Assembly (NCBI GenBank): GCA_004193285.1
Contig: SECP01000055.1
Location: 1-58,197 of the forward strand
From: Myxococcales bacterium
GTDB taxonomy: Bacteria > Myxococcota_A > Polyangia > Polyangiales > Polyangiaceae
Direction: 5' to 3'
DNA length: 58,197 nucleotides
In this document: positions 45,901-53,813 of the stretch, in pieces
Position numbering within the stretch: position 1 is the first letter of the stretch
How the letters are laid out: every line of letters starts with the position of its first letter
Position numbers and translations under genes: made by a program
The notes under the pieces: generated by a model
The model's input: only the letters and a program-made list of their open reading frames with translations
Told to the model about the DNA's origin: nothing
Databases searched by the model: none

Positions 45901-47449
45901 GGAGCTCGACCTGGAGCGGCTCACCTCCAAGATCATCGGGCACGCGGTGGAGCTGCTGCGCGCCGAGCGGGGCTACGTGCTGCTGGCAGAGGAAGACGGC
46001 TCCCTCACGGTTCACGCCGCCCGCGGCGGCGGCGGCGATCCGGCGCGCGCGGAGTTCTCGCGCTCCATCGCCGAAGGAGTCGTCGCGTCACGCGAGCCGG
46101 TGGTCACGCTAGACGCGCGCGGCGACCAGCGGCTCAAATCCTTCGCGTCCGTGCACCAGCTGCTGCTGGAATCGGTAGCGTGCGTGCCCATCTCGGGCCC
46201 TTCCGGCCTCGCCATCGGCGCCCTGTACCTGGAGACGCGCGGTCGCCCCGGTCGGCACTTCGAACGCGAGCTGCCCACGCTGCGCGCCTTCGCCGACCAA
46301 GTCGCGATCGCCCTGGAAAACGCCCGCCTCGTCCACGAAAACCGCCGCCGCGCGGACGAGCTCTCGGTCGCGAACGCGGAGCTCGCCGAGGCCCAGCAGC
46401 ACTTGCGCGAGCTTCTGGACGGTCGCACCGAGCAGCTCAAGCGCACTCGCCAAAAGCTGCGCGACGCTCGCGACACCCTGTACGGCCATTTCGGCTACCA
46501 GGGCCTCGTCGGCACCAGCAACGCCATGCGCAAGGTCTACGCCCTGGTGGACCGCGTGAAAGACACGGACGTGCCCGTCCTCATCACGGGCGAATCCGGC
46601 ACCGGCAAAGAGGTCGTAGCGCGCGCCATCCACAACGCCTCCGCGCGCAGCAAATCCAAGATGCTCGGCGTCAACTGCGGCGCCATCCCGGAGAACTTGC
46701 TCGAGAGCGAGCTGTTCGGCCACGTTCGCGGCGCCTTCACCGGCGCGGATCGCGACCGCAAAGGCCTCATCCGCGAAGCCCAGGGCGGCAGCATCCTCCT
46801 GGACGAAATCGGCGAGATGCCGGTCAAAATGCAGGCCGGCCTCCTGCGCGTCCTCCAAGAAAAGCGCGTACGCCCCGTCGGCGGCACCACCGAAGACCCG
46901 GTCGACGTCCGCATCCTCTTCGCCACCAACCGCGAGCTCGAAAAGATGGTCCAAGCGGGCAAATTCCGCGAAGACCTCTACTACCGCATCCACGTCGTCG
47001 AGATTCACCTGCCCGCCTTGCGCGAACGCAGCGAAGACATCCCCCAGCTCGTCGACTACTTCCTCGGTATCTTCGCCGCGCGCTACAAGCGCGAAAAAAA
47101 GACCGTCTCCCGCGACGCGCTCCGCCGCCTCCAAGCCTACGGCTGGCCCGGCAACGTTCGCCAGCTCGAGCACGTGCTGCTCAACGCCTGGGTCATGAGC
47201 GAAGAGCAAGAGCTCTCGGCCGAAGACCTCGAGGTGCCGGACGGCTTTCGTCCCGTCAGCGGTGAACGCTCACCCAGCGTCCTCAAACCGCAGAAAAAAG
47301 GCACCACCTCCCAGCATCGCCGCGACGAGCGCGAACGCATCATCGAGGCCCTCCGCTCCTGCAACTGGAACCGCGTCAAAGCCGCCGAGCTCTCCGGTAT
47401 CCCTCGCCGCACCTTCTACCGGCGCCTCCGCGAGTACGGTATCCAATAA
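42989..47449 (+). CDS. Ser/Thr kinase - ATPase/TPR - GAF - sigma-54 activator fusion
   Basis: Up to 1486 residues; the start is TTG 42989 or TTG 43010, neither with a strong ribosome site. In order: a Ser/Thr kinase (20-260) with GRGGGG loop, ALKLL lysine, HGDVKPANI catalytic loop (HGD instead of HRD), VDLG and AAPEL; a STAND-like ATPase (Walker A GPPGAGRS near 297, Walker B LLIDDAD near 349); TPR helices (about 470-900); a GAF domain (about 950-1115); a short coiled coil; a sigma-54 AAA+ module with GESGTGKE near 1201, GAFTGA near 1248 and RFREDLYYR-type elements; and a Fis-type HTH (about 1445-1486). It should couple kinase, nucleotide and small-ligand signals directly to sigma-54 transcription. 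Confidence 0.9.
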   Translation: MRGGTGLLAELKELSLPPRYEPIRRLGRGGGGEVWAVRDRASGRAYALKLLAEEASEREMAALVREAVALSGLEGLGVPRVVRFGRLPGSGRPYLVREIVEGESLEAVLASGPDTRAALEILARAAEQLTVLHRAGLLHGDVKPANIIVEPEGSVVFVDLGLAAPWREGGAFAEGLTPRYAAPELFEGKPITVRAEVFALGVVLGEILENGALSLGSDVQAQLGQVAERAMARAPQERYPSVDELSSEVRRVLGAPGPDVTSAPGSVLWPISGIDTISSQLLEAAQSLGAGQALRLQGPPGAGRSALIRRLAWSLGLLGPAVAFVDDGSSPATVQGELGAHASLDGAFLLIDDADGLDDESFDAVQAALRAGARLVLVGAARFEGAKELLVPPLSEPVCLELVRRAVPSLTAGLQRRLVEAAEGRPGPLRRLVRLMASEAVASAADFDRVVGNAPLSESQVPTEPLERAFYFLDRGRFNDASAALTAVPERQQGGVQVGVARGRLELGLGEERSAFERLELLAQRPELGPDELAAIRLFRARARLGLGEYAPALEELTELKERDDALGAEAQTYLGLALSLVGDHDEARRQIISAVDRARAAQLLRVEALSLASLGFVLQRADRIDEARDTYRQALSACERAGDAGTLATVQTSLAGLLKVRGDIAGAIELFEAAVDMGRRSGRRSTARQALLNLANTDLYLGRMSRAQSNIATLREQSAQLPKVMLAQLLGLEGDLAARQGDHEGAAARFIACGEAYGELRRNLDAGEARLEAVLVATRVEHPRHAELRAELSRAELLLEGTPAHRPLLFLAQGRVAGILGDELTARDKLDASIEAARSAHQREWLWRSLEARAELEERGGQPLLARRDREEALAVLEEIGARLPRDLREVYWNDPRRKSLRGTVSGAVGHAATELLPFAPLSALPAAGPTLSAARRASSATSSMSQIGGLTPLEQRLSRILEVNADLAGELDLERLTSKIIGHAVELLRAERGYVLLAEEDGSLTVHAARGGGGDPARAEFSRSIAEGVVASREPVVTLDARGDQRLKSFASVHQLLLESVACVPISGPSGLAIGALYLETRGRPGRHFERELPTLRAFADQVAIALENARLVHENRRRADELSVANAELAEAQQHLRELLDGRTEQLKRTRQKLRDARDTLYGHFGYQGLVGTSNAMRKVYALVDRVKDTDVPVLITGESGTGKEVVARAIHNASARSKSKMLGVNCGAIPENLLESELFGHVRGAFTGADRDRKGLIREAQGGSILLDEIGEMPVKMQAGLLRVLQEKRVRPVGGTTEDPVDVRILFATNRELEKMVQAGKFREDLYYRIHVVEIHLPALRERSEDIPQLVDYFLGIFAARYKREKKTVSRDALRRLQAYGWPGNVRQLEHVLLNAWVMSEEQELSAEDLEVPDGFRPVSGERSPSVLKPQKKGTTSQHRRDERERIIEALRSCNWNRVKAAELSGIPRRTFYRRLREYGIQ

Positions 47450-47461
47450 ACCTCGAGGGTA

Positions 47462-47515
47462 GGGCTGCCGCGCCGCAGCCCCCATCGCAGAAACTCCCGT
47501 GCCGGCCCCCGGCAC
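47462..47515 (+). terminator. Two tandem hairpins after the kinase-activator gene
   Basis: GGGCTGC/GCAGCCC (47462-47468 with 47475-47481) and GTGCCGG/CCGGCAC (47499-47505 with 47509-47515) follow the stop by 13 and 50 nt. Both stems are perfect and GC-rich, with no T-run. Confidence 0.45.
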
Positions 47516-47910
47516 CGCTGCCGCGCGCAAAACCCAGCGCGCGCGTTTGCAGCTCTGATCGCCAAGCGCCTCGCCGCGGCTACTACGCGACTCTGCAGCA
47601 GCATCTCCAACGCTCGCAAGCCTTCGAAGCTCGCCGTACCATCCCCATGGGGTCATCATTCGGCGCGGCAGTCAGCGATGGTGGAGCAGACCCACGCTTT
47701 TCAGAGCCCTCTTCATCGGCTTCGAGAGCCTCGACGACGAGACGCTGGCGAGCGACGCACGGCCTTCTGGTGCGATCGCAGCGGCGCAAGAACCAGTCTT
47801 CGGATCCGAAGAAGGGATCGCGCCGAGGACGGGCTCTCCCGGCGATGAGCGTCCGGGTCGGCTGACGCGCGCCCGGGAAAACCCGCGTGATGCTGCCGGA
47901 CAGCTCGCCG
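47516..47910. other. Intergenic region without a supported gene
   Basis: Short open frames on both strands here are Arg/Ser-rich, with no ribosome site or recognisable motif. The only structure I see is a 14-bp palindrome CTTCGGATCCGAAG near 47802. It separates two convergent sigma-54 activator genes. Confidence 0.5.
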
Positions 47911-49851
47911 CTACAGGCCGAGGCCCTTGAGCTTCTTGTGCAGGCCTTCGCGGGTGATGCCTAGAGCTTTGGCGGCGGCGGTTTTGTTGTTGCCGTGGGT
48001 CGCCAAGGTGCGGGTGAGGATGCGTCTTTCGACGCGATCCATCATCTCTCGCAGGGTGCCGGTGAGGTCTTCTTCTTCCTGGGTGAGCTCAGGGGTAGCG
48101 GGAGCAGTCGGGGGCGGCGCAGACGGGTGCTCGTTTTTGCGTACCCTGGCGCTCAGCAGCTCGGGCGTGACGAAGGACTCGCCTTCGGCTTGGATGACCG
48201 CTCGCTGCACTTCGTTCTCGAGCTCGCGCACGTTGCCAGGCCAGTCGTAGGCGCGCAAAACCGCGAGCGCGGGCTCGGTGAAGCCGCGTAGCTCTCGCCC
48301 GTACTCACGCGCGTAGCGCTCTAAAAAGTGCTTGGCGAGGAGCGGTACGTCTTCGCGGCGTTCGCGTAGCGGCGGCACCCGGAGCGGGAAGACCTTGAGG
48401 CGGTAGTACAAGTCTTCGCGGAAGCGCCCCTCGCTTACCTCTTTTTCGAGGTTACGATTCGTGGCCGCGACGATGCGCACGTTGACGCGGCGGGCGGTCG
48501 CGGCGCCGAGAGGGCGCACCTCGCCTTCTTGCAGGACCCGCAGCAGCTTGGCTTGCAGGGCGAGCGGCATCTCGCCCACTTCGTCGAGGAACAGCGTGCC
48601 ACCGTCGGCGACCTCGAATAGGCCTTTCTTGTCCTCGGTCGCGCCCGTGAAGGAGCCGCGCTTGTGCCCGAAGAGCTCGCTTTCCAGTAGATTTTCCGGA
48701 AAAGCGGCGCAGTTCTGGGCGACGAAGAGCTTCTCCCGGCGCTGTGAGCGGTAGTGAATGGCGGAGGCGAACAGCTCCTTGCCGGTGCCGGTCTCGCCTT
48801 CGATGAGGACGGTGACGCGCGTGTCGACCACCTTGCCGAGCTGGCTCAGCACCTGCTCGAGGCGGCGGCTCTCACCGATGATGCGCTGCTCCCCCGCGCG
48901 CGAGCGCTCGCGGCCGCGCAAGAATTGGTTCTCTTTACGTAGCTGCTCTTCGGCAACGGTGAGGCGTCGGATGAGCCGCGCGCTGACGACAGCCAAGGAA
49001 GCGCCGCGGGCGAGCACGCCGAGCGCCTCCACGTCACGTCGGTCGAACATGGCGGGGGCGTCGCGGTTGTCCACCTGCAGCACGCCGAGGATGTCGTCGC
49101 CCTTCCACAGCGGCACGCCGATGGTGCTGCGAATGTTCGCGCCCAGCAGCGACTCGGAGCCGAGCGCTTCGCGCGGCGCGTCCGCGGCCAGCACCGCGGC
49201 GCGGCCTTCCATCACACGGCGCGCGACGCTGCGAGTGAGCGGCACCGGCCCCTCCGGAGCAATCGGCGCGCCGCCCGGCCCGCGCACTCGCGTGCTCATC
49301 GGGAGGAGTGATTGCGAGTCGTCCAGCAGCGCGACGGTGGCGTGCGTCGCCCGGGGGGAGAGCCGTAAAGCCGCGTCCGCGACCTCCGCCACTACCGCTT
49401 CGAGCGACTCCGCCGCGCCGAGCGCAGCCAGCACTGCGTTCCAGACTTTGGCGTCGAGGGGCGCGCTTTGCAGCTCCTCCAAGCTGCGCGTGGTCACTAC
49501 CTCCGGCGGCGGCGGTTCGTCGCCGAGCGTGACGCGGAGTCGCGTCGGCTCGCCCGCGTCACCGCCGAGCTCCAGCTCGTCTCCGCTCGTGAGCGCGTGC
49601 GGCTCGTCGCTTAGACGGAGCTCCGTGCGCTGCTCGCCGTGCACCAAGCAGCTGCCATTCGCGCTGCCGTCGTCCTCGACGAAAAAGCCGCCGCGCCCGG
49701 CGAAAATACGGGCGTGGCGGCTCGAGAGCTCGGCGCTGGCCAACCGAAGCTCGCTGTCTGGCGCGCGCCCCACGCGCACCACGTCCGCGTCCGACTCGAA
49801 GATTTTGCCGGCGTCTTCACCGCTCAGGATCTCGATCCGGATGCGCGACAT
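47911..49851 (-). CDS. FHA-GAF-sigma-54 activator-Fis regulator
   Basis: 646 residues. The N-terminal FHA domain has VGRAPDSELRL, SSRHARI and SANGSCLV, so it should bind phosphothreonine peptides. A GAF domain spans about 130-290 (STIGVPLWKGDDILGVLQVD). The AAA+ domain has GETGTGKE, the loop GSFTGA (Ser replacing the usual Ala), FLDEVGEMP and WPGNVRELENEV. The C-terminal Fis HTH is NNKTAAAKALGITREGLHKKL. It activates sigma-54 promoters in response to kinase signals and a small ligand. The HEAT-repeat lipoprotein gene lies 17 bp upstream on the same strand. The neighbouring kinase-activator is a natural candidate input. Confidence 0.93.
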   Translation of the reverse strand: MSRIRIEILSGEDAGKIFESDADVVRVGRAPDSELRLASAELSSRHARIFAGRGGFFVEDDGSANGSCLVHGEQRTELRLSDEPHALTSGDELELGGDAGEPTRLRVTLGDEPPPPEVVTTRSLEELQSAPLDAKVWNAVLAALGAAESLEAVVAEVADAALRLSPRATHATVALLDDSQSLLPMSTRVRGPGGAPIAPEGPVPLTRSVARRVMEGRAAVLAADAPREALGSESLLGANIRSTIGVPLWKGDDILGVLQVDNRDAPAMFDRRDVEALGVLARGASLAVVSARLIRRLTVAEEQLRKENQFLRGRERSRAGEQRIIGESRRLEQVLSQLGKVVDTRVTVLIEGETGTGKELFASAIHYRSQRREKLFVAQNCAAFPENLLESELFGHKRGSFTGATEDKKGLFEVADGGTLFLDEVGEMPLALQAKLLRVLQEGEVRPLGAATARRVNVRIVAATNRNLEKEVSEGRFREDLYYRLKVFPLRVPPLRERREDVPLLAKHFLERYAREYGRELRGFTEPALAVLRAYDWPGNVRELENEVQRAVIQAEGESFVTPELLSARVRKNEHPSAPPPTAPATPELTQEEEDLTGTLREMMDRVERRILTRTLATHGNNKTAAAKALGITREGLHKKLKGLGL

Positions 49852-49868
49852 GGCGAGGCGCGCCGCGC

Positions 49869-51614
49869 TCAGTTACGGGCGTCGATGCGGTACATCACCT
49901 GCTTGAGCGGCCCATCCCCCGCGGACTTCGAGCGGTCCGCGGACTTGGCGTTCTTGCTGATGATCGCGTTCAACTTGGCCGAGACCTCTTTGCTGCCTTT
50001 GGGCGTGAGGTGGTCGATGGCCTGCGCAGCCGTGAAGCGAACGGCCGCGTTCGCGATGCCATCGATTTTACCGACGAGCTCGTCGCGAGCGGCGTCGTCA
50101 CCGAGGATGCCAATCATGTAGCCCGCCTTCATGCCGACGAACTGGTTGGCTTGCTCTTGGTTCTCCGGCTTCTGAATCGCCGCGACGTAGCAATTGGCGC
50201 GGTCGCCACAGGCCTTCACGAGGCCTTCCACCAGCTTGAACGCCTTCTTCTCGATGTCCGCGCTGCCGTAGCGGTCGACCGCTGCGCCGACGGTGGCGAG
50301 CTGGTCGGCCTTCGCGAGCTTCATCGCAGTGACGGTGACGCCGGCTTGATAGGCCTTCAGGTCGTCGCCGGTGCCTTTGGCCTTGGCGGCGCGATCCAGG
50401 AGCCAGTCCACCATGCCCGGATCGTAGAATTGGCCGGACGCCTCCGTGAGCGCCTCGAGCGCGCCGCCGCCGGGCGGGATCTCGGTCTCGAGCGTGAGCG
50501 ACTCGTAGGCGGCCTTGAAGGCGGCCTTGGACTCTTCCGTCGCGGGCACCTTGGTGAGCTCGCGCGCGATGACGGCGCGAGTGGAGGCATCCTTCTCGGC
50601 GCTCAGCGCGGCGACGAGCGGCGCGGTCGCGTCCGCGCGGCCGCTGGTGCCGAGGATGAGCGCGGCCGTCGCCACGTACGGCGTGCCGGTCGCAGGCTTG
50701 CCGGTGATCTCCTTGATGCGCTGCATCGCGTAGGCGACGAGCTTCTCGTCCTTGCCCGCGATGAGCTTGGAGGCGGCGTCCACCGTTGGCTTCCCGAGCT
50801 TGACGAGCGCGAGCACCGCCGTGGGGTGGAGGTCGGCCTTGTTGGGATCGAGCAGGACCTTCATGAGGGGCTCCACCGCCGCGGGGTCGCCGATCATGCC
50901 GAGCAGCTGCGCCGCGGTTGCCTGCCAAAACTGCTGGTCACGGAAAGGATCGATGGCGCTCTTGTCCTTGCCGGGCGGGGTCATTTCCTGCTCCAAGCGC
51001 GCGCTCAGCGGCCCGACCCAGGCCTTGCTCGGCATGTCGAGCATCGCGTCTGCGTAGTCTTTGTACGTCACGCCGCCGAGCATCGTGCTGGCGCGGAGCT
51101 TCGTGAACGCTTCGACCATCGGCACCGCGACGGACTCGAGTTTCATGTCGGCGGCCGCCTGCGCCGCCCACTTGATGTCGCTCTCGTCCTTGGCCGTCGC
51201 CGGCTTCTTCGCAAACTCCTCGAACGCCTTCTTGAGCGCCGGCTCCGTTCGCTTGTCGCGGTACGAGGCGATGAGCTTGATCAAGGAGACGCGCGTCTTC
51301 GTGTCCAGGTTGTCGTAGTCGGTGACGTACGCCTGGGTGAGCGGCTCGACCGTCTTGTTCACCAGGTCCTGAACGCCCTGCGCTTTGATGTCGTTGCCGT
51401 TGCGCGTCACGGCATCCTCGAAGAACTGCTCCAGCCGCTTGACCGCGCGCGCCTTCCACGCTTGGTCGCTCAGCTTTTCGACCCAGTACTCGGGTTGGCT
51501 CTCGTCTTTGCAGCCGACGAGGGTGGTAGCGACCATCGCCGTAGCGGTGGTGGCGGCGGTGCCCAAAATGAGCGAGCGGACGAGAGACGCGACGGTACGC
51601 GAGGAGCGCAGCAT
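49869..51614 (-). CDS. HEAT-repeat lipoprotein
   Basis: 581 residues. The lipobox TTLVGC ends a long Ala/Thr-rich signal segment. The mature protein is almost wholly helical, with HEAT-like repeats such as AAQLLGMIGDPAAVEPLMKVLLD, AVLALVKLGKPTVDAASKLI and ALILGTSGRADATAPLVAAL. HEAT solenoids are protein-binding scaffolds; the partner is unknown. The FHA activator gene follows by 17 bp and may be co-transcribed. A palindrome and a promoter candidate lie upstream. Confidence 0.8.
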   Translation of the reverse strand: MLRSSRTVASLVRSLILGTAATTATAMVATTLVGCKDESQPEYWVEKLSDQAWKARAVKRLEQFFEDAVTRNGNDIKAQGVQDLVNKTVEPLTQAYVTDYDNLDTKTRVSLIKLIASYRDKRTEPALKKAFEEFAKKPATAKDESDIKWAAQAAADMKLESVAVPMVEAFTKLRASTMLGGVTYKDYADAMLDMPSKAWVGPLSARLEQEMTPPGKDKSAIDPFRDQQFWQATAAQLLGMIGDPAAVEPLMKVLLDPNKADLHPTAVLALVKLGKPTVDAASKLIAGKDEKLVAYAMQRIKEITGKPATGTPYVATAALILGTSGRADATAPLVAALSAEKDASTRAVIARELTKVPATEESKAAFKAAYESLTLETEIPPGGGALEALTEASGQFYDPGMVDWLLDRAAKAKGTGDDLKAYQAGVTVTAMKLAKADQLATVGAAVDRYGSADIEKKAFKLVEGLVKACGDRANCYVAAIQKPENQEQANQFVGMKAGYMIGILGDDAARDELVGKIDGIANAAVRFTAAQAIDHLTPKGSKEVSAKLNAIISKNAKSADRSKSAGDGPLKQVMYRIDARN

Positions 51615-51720
51615 GGAAATTCCTCCCGAGACGGATAGGCGATAGGACAGCTAGAGGACCCGATGGACCCGAGGCTTGCGCAGAAACTCGCGCAAAATCC
51701 CTAGGTTTAGAGCGCAACAA

Positions 51721-51770
51721 GCTAGGCCGGTCGCGTCCAGCCTGTCAACGAACGCTAACAGTGACACTGT
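51721..51770 (-). promoter_or_regulatory. Candidate promoter and operator of the HEAT-repeat lipoprotein
   Basis: On the minus strand, TTGACA (51747-51742) and CTAGCT (51724-51719) are 17 nt apart, about 105 nt from the ATG. Just upstream is the perfect 13-bp palindrome ACAGTG-N-CACTGT (51758-51770), of a size typical of TetR/AcrR sites. The rest of the 219-bp gap 51615-51833 shows no gene. Confidence 0.4.
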
Positions 51771-51833
51771 AGGTAACGCGGCGCGTTATGCGAATCACCG
51801 CCCGATCTGGGTTGCGCTGACCGAAGCGGCTCA

Positions 51834-52997
51834 TCAGCCGATGATCATCGCCTCCGAAGGCGTCGTCCCCAGCTTGAAGCGGCGATGAGCCCAGGCGCCG
51901 AAAGGTTCCGGCGTTTCCCCGGTCGCGAGGAGGCTCGCGAGCCGCTTGCCCACCGCGGGCGCCATCATGAAGCCGTGCCCCATGAAGCCGCTGGCGAGGA
52001 AGAAGCCGCGAAGCTCGTCCACCGGTCCGACGATGGGCGCATGGTCCGGTGAGAGATCGTAGAGCCCGGCCCACTGCCGCTGGATCTTGAGCGACGAAAG
52101 CGGGGGGCAGGCGGTCATGAGCGCGCGCGCATACAGCGCGAGGAAGCGCACCGACGACGCCTGGCTCGTGCCTTCCGGGGTCTTCGGGTTGCCGATGCCG
52201 CCGACGATTTCGCCGCGCGTCGACTGTGAAAAGTACAGGCCGCTGCCGAGCTCGGCGACGAGCGGACCCAAAAAGGGTTTGAGCGGCTCGCTGGCGCAGA
52301 TTTCATGGCGGTGCGGCTTCGTCGGCAAGTCCACACCCACGCTCCGAGCAAGCTCGGGGCTGTACGCACCGCACGCGTTCACCACGATGGGGGCCCGCAC
52401 CGTGCCACGGTCGGTCACGACTCCAGAGACGGCGCCGCCCGACGTCTCCACCGCGCGCACGCGGCAAAAGGTGTGAATGTCGACGCCCAGCGCGCGCGCG
52501 CCCTCCGCGTACCCCCACACGAAAGGCCAGGGAAACACGACCGCGTCCTCCCGGTTGAAGCTCGCCGCCAGCACGCCGTGCGGCTCGAGCTGCGGCACGA
52601 TGCGCTTGGCCTGGGCGCCGTCGATCAGCTCCGTGCCGAGGCCGAGCCGGCGCTGCAGGCTCACACTTTTTTCGAGCTCGCTCGCCCGCGCTTCGTCGCG
52701 CGCGAGGAACAAGTAGCCGCCTTGGCGGAACCACGTGTTGATGCGGTGCTCATGCGCGAAGTCCTTGCACATCGCGAGGCTCTCTTGCATGAGCCGCACG
52801 TTTGCTTCGCTCGACCACTGCGCACGTACGCCGCCGCCGTTGCGGCCGCTCGCGCCGCCGCACAGGTAGCCGGCGTCCAGCACCAAGATGCGACGCTTAG
52901 GGTGATCTTTGGCAAGGTGGTACGCCGTCGCCAGGCCCATGATGCCCGCGCCGACGATCACGACGTCGGCCGCGTCGGGGAGGGGACGAACGCTCAC
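51834..52997 (-). CDS. FAD-dependent oxidoreductase (DAO/SoxB-like)
   Basis: 387 residues starting at GTG 52997, 9 bp after the phosphatase stop. The N-terminal dinucleotide motif VVIVGAGIMGLATAYHLA, then LVLDAGYLCGGASGRNGGGV, identify the DAO family, closest in pattern to sarcosine oxidase beta or glycine-oxidase-like proteins. The C-terminal FAD block is SPDHAPIVGPVDELRGFFLASGF followed by GHGFMMAPAVG. It probably oxidises a secondary amine or amino acid. The substrate is not inferable. It is the last gene of a four-gene operon. Confidence 0.87.
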   Translation of the reverse strand: MSVRPLPDAADVVIVGAGIMGLATAYHLAKDHPKRRILVLDAGYLCGGASGRNGGGVRAQWSSEANVRLMQESLAMCKDFAHEHRINTWFRQGGYLFLARDEARASELEKSVSLQRRLGLGTELIDGAQAKRIVPQLEPHGVLAASFNREDAVVFPWPFVWGYAEGARALGVDIHTFCRVRAVETSGGAVSGVVTDRGTVRAPIVVNACGAYSPELARSVGVDLPTKPHRHEICASEPLKPFLGPLVAELGSGLYFSQSTRGEIVGGIGNPKTPEGTSQASSVRFLALYARALMTACPPLSSLKIQRQWAGLYDLSPDHAPIVGPVDELRGFFLASGFMGHGFMMAPAVGKRLASLLATGETPEPFGAWAHRRFKLGTTPSEAMIIG

Positions 52998-53006
52998 CCG
53001 CTCAGC

Positions 53007-53813
53007 TTACCGCAGCGCTTCGAGCGCGCGGACCAGCTCTTCGTGGACCCGCCCGTTGCTGGCGAGCAAACCGCGATCGTTACTGAGCGAAGGCGCTCGG
53101 TAGTCGATGGGGTCGCCGAACGTATCGGTCAGGATGCCGCCCGCGGCGGCCACGAGCGCGTCTGCGGCACAGGCGTCCCACCGCTTGCCGGCATAGCCGG
53201 GCGCTACGTAGGCCTCCACCTCACCCTTGGCGACCAACGTGCCCTTGAGGCCGGCGCTGCCCATCACCCGGATCTCGCGCGGCGCGAGGTCAGCCAGGGC
53301 ACGCTCCAGCTGCGGGCTGCGGTGCGAGCGAGAGCCGACGAGCGCGCCCTGGCGCACCTGGGCGACCTGGCTCACGTTGATCGGCTGCTCTTTCCCGTCC
53401 GCGACGCGAATGGCGCCGTGGCCCACCCAGCCTGCGAATACCTCGCCGCGCGCGGGCGCGTCGATCACCGAAGCGACGGCGCGCGGACCCTCGAGCACGC
53501 CAATCATCACCGCGAACTCGCCGTTGCGGTCCACGAACTCGCGCGTGCCGTCCACCGGGTCCACGAAAAATACGCGGTCGTGGCTGCGGTAGTGCGAAAA
53601 AGCTTGCGGGTCGCTCTCTTCCGCGACGATGGGTACGCCGGGGAACGCCTGCTCGAGCCGCTCACAGATCAAATCGTTGGCGCGGCGGTCCGCCTCCGTG
53701 ACTGGATCTTGAGGCGCCTTGTACTCCACCTGGAACGGCCGCGCGTAGACCTCCATGATCAAGCGCGCTGCGTCCGCGGCGATGGCTCGGAGGAGCGAGA
53801 GCTCGGCGTTCAC
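53007..53813 (-). CDS. Inositol monophosphatase family phosphatase (CysQ-like)
   Basis: 268 residues starting at GTG 53813, overlapping the aldo/keto reductase stop as GTGA. Metal-site motifs are VAEESD, FVDPVDGTREF (Asp-Pro-x-Asp-Gly-Thr) and WDACAADAL. The spacing and REF extension resemble CysQ 3'(2'),5'-bisphosphate nucleotidase, which removes PAP formed in sulfate assimilation. Inositol monophosphatase activity is the alternative. There are no cys genes nearby. Confidence 0.88.
   Translation of the reverse strand: MNAELSLLRAIAADAARLIMEVYARPFQVEYKAPQDPVTEADRRANDLICERLEQAFPGVPIVAEESDPQAFSHYRSHDRVFFVDPVDGTREFVDRNGEFAVMIGVLEGPRAVASVIDAPARGEVFAGWVGHGAIRVADGKEQPINVSQVAQVRQGALVGSRSHRSPQLERALADLAPREIRVMGSAGLKGTLVAKGEVEAYVAPGYAGKRWDACAADALVAAAGGILTDTFGDPIDYRAPSLSNDRGLLASNGRVHEELVRALEALR

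Noticed and set aside
47583..47865. Short open frames on both strands between the two sigma-54 activators
   Set aside because: Arg/Ser-rich translations without motifs, ribosome sites or coding-like composition.
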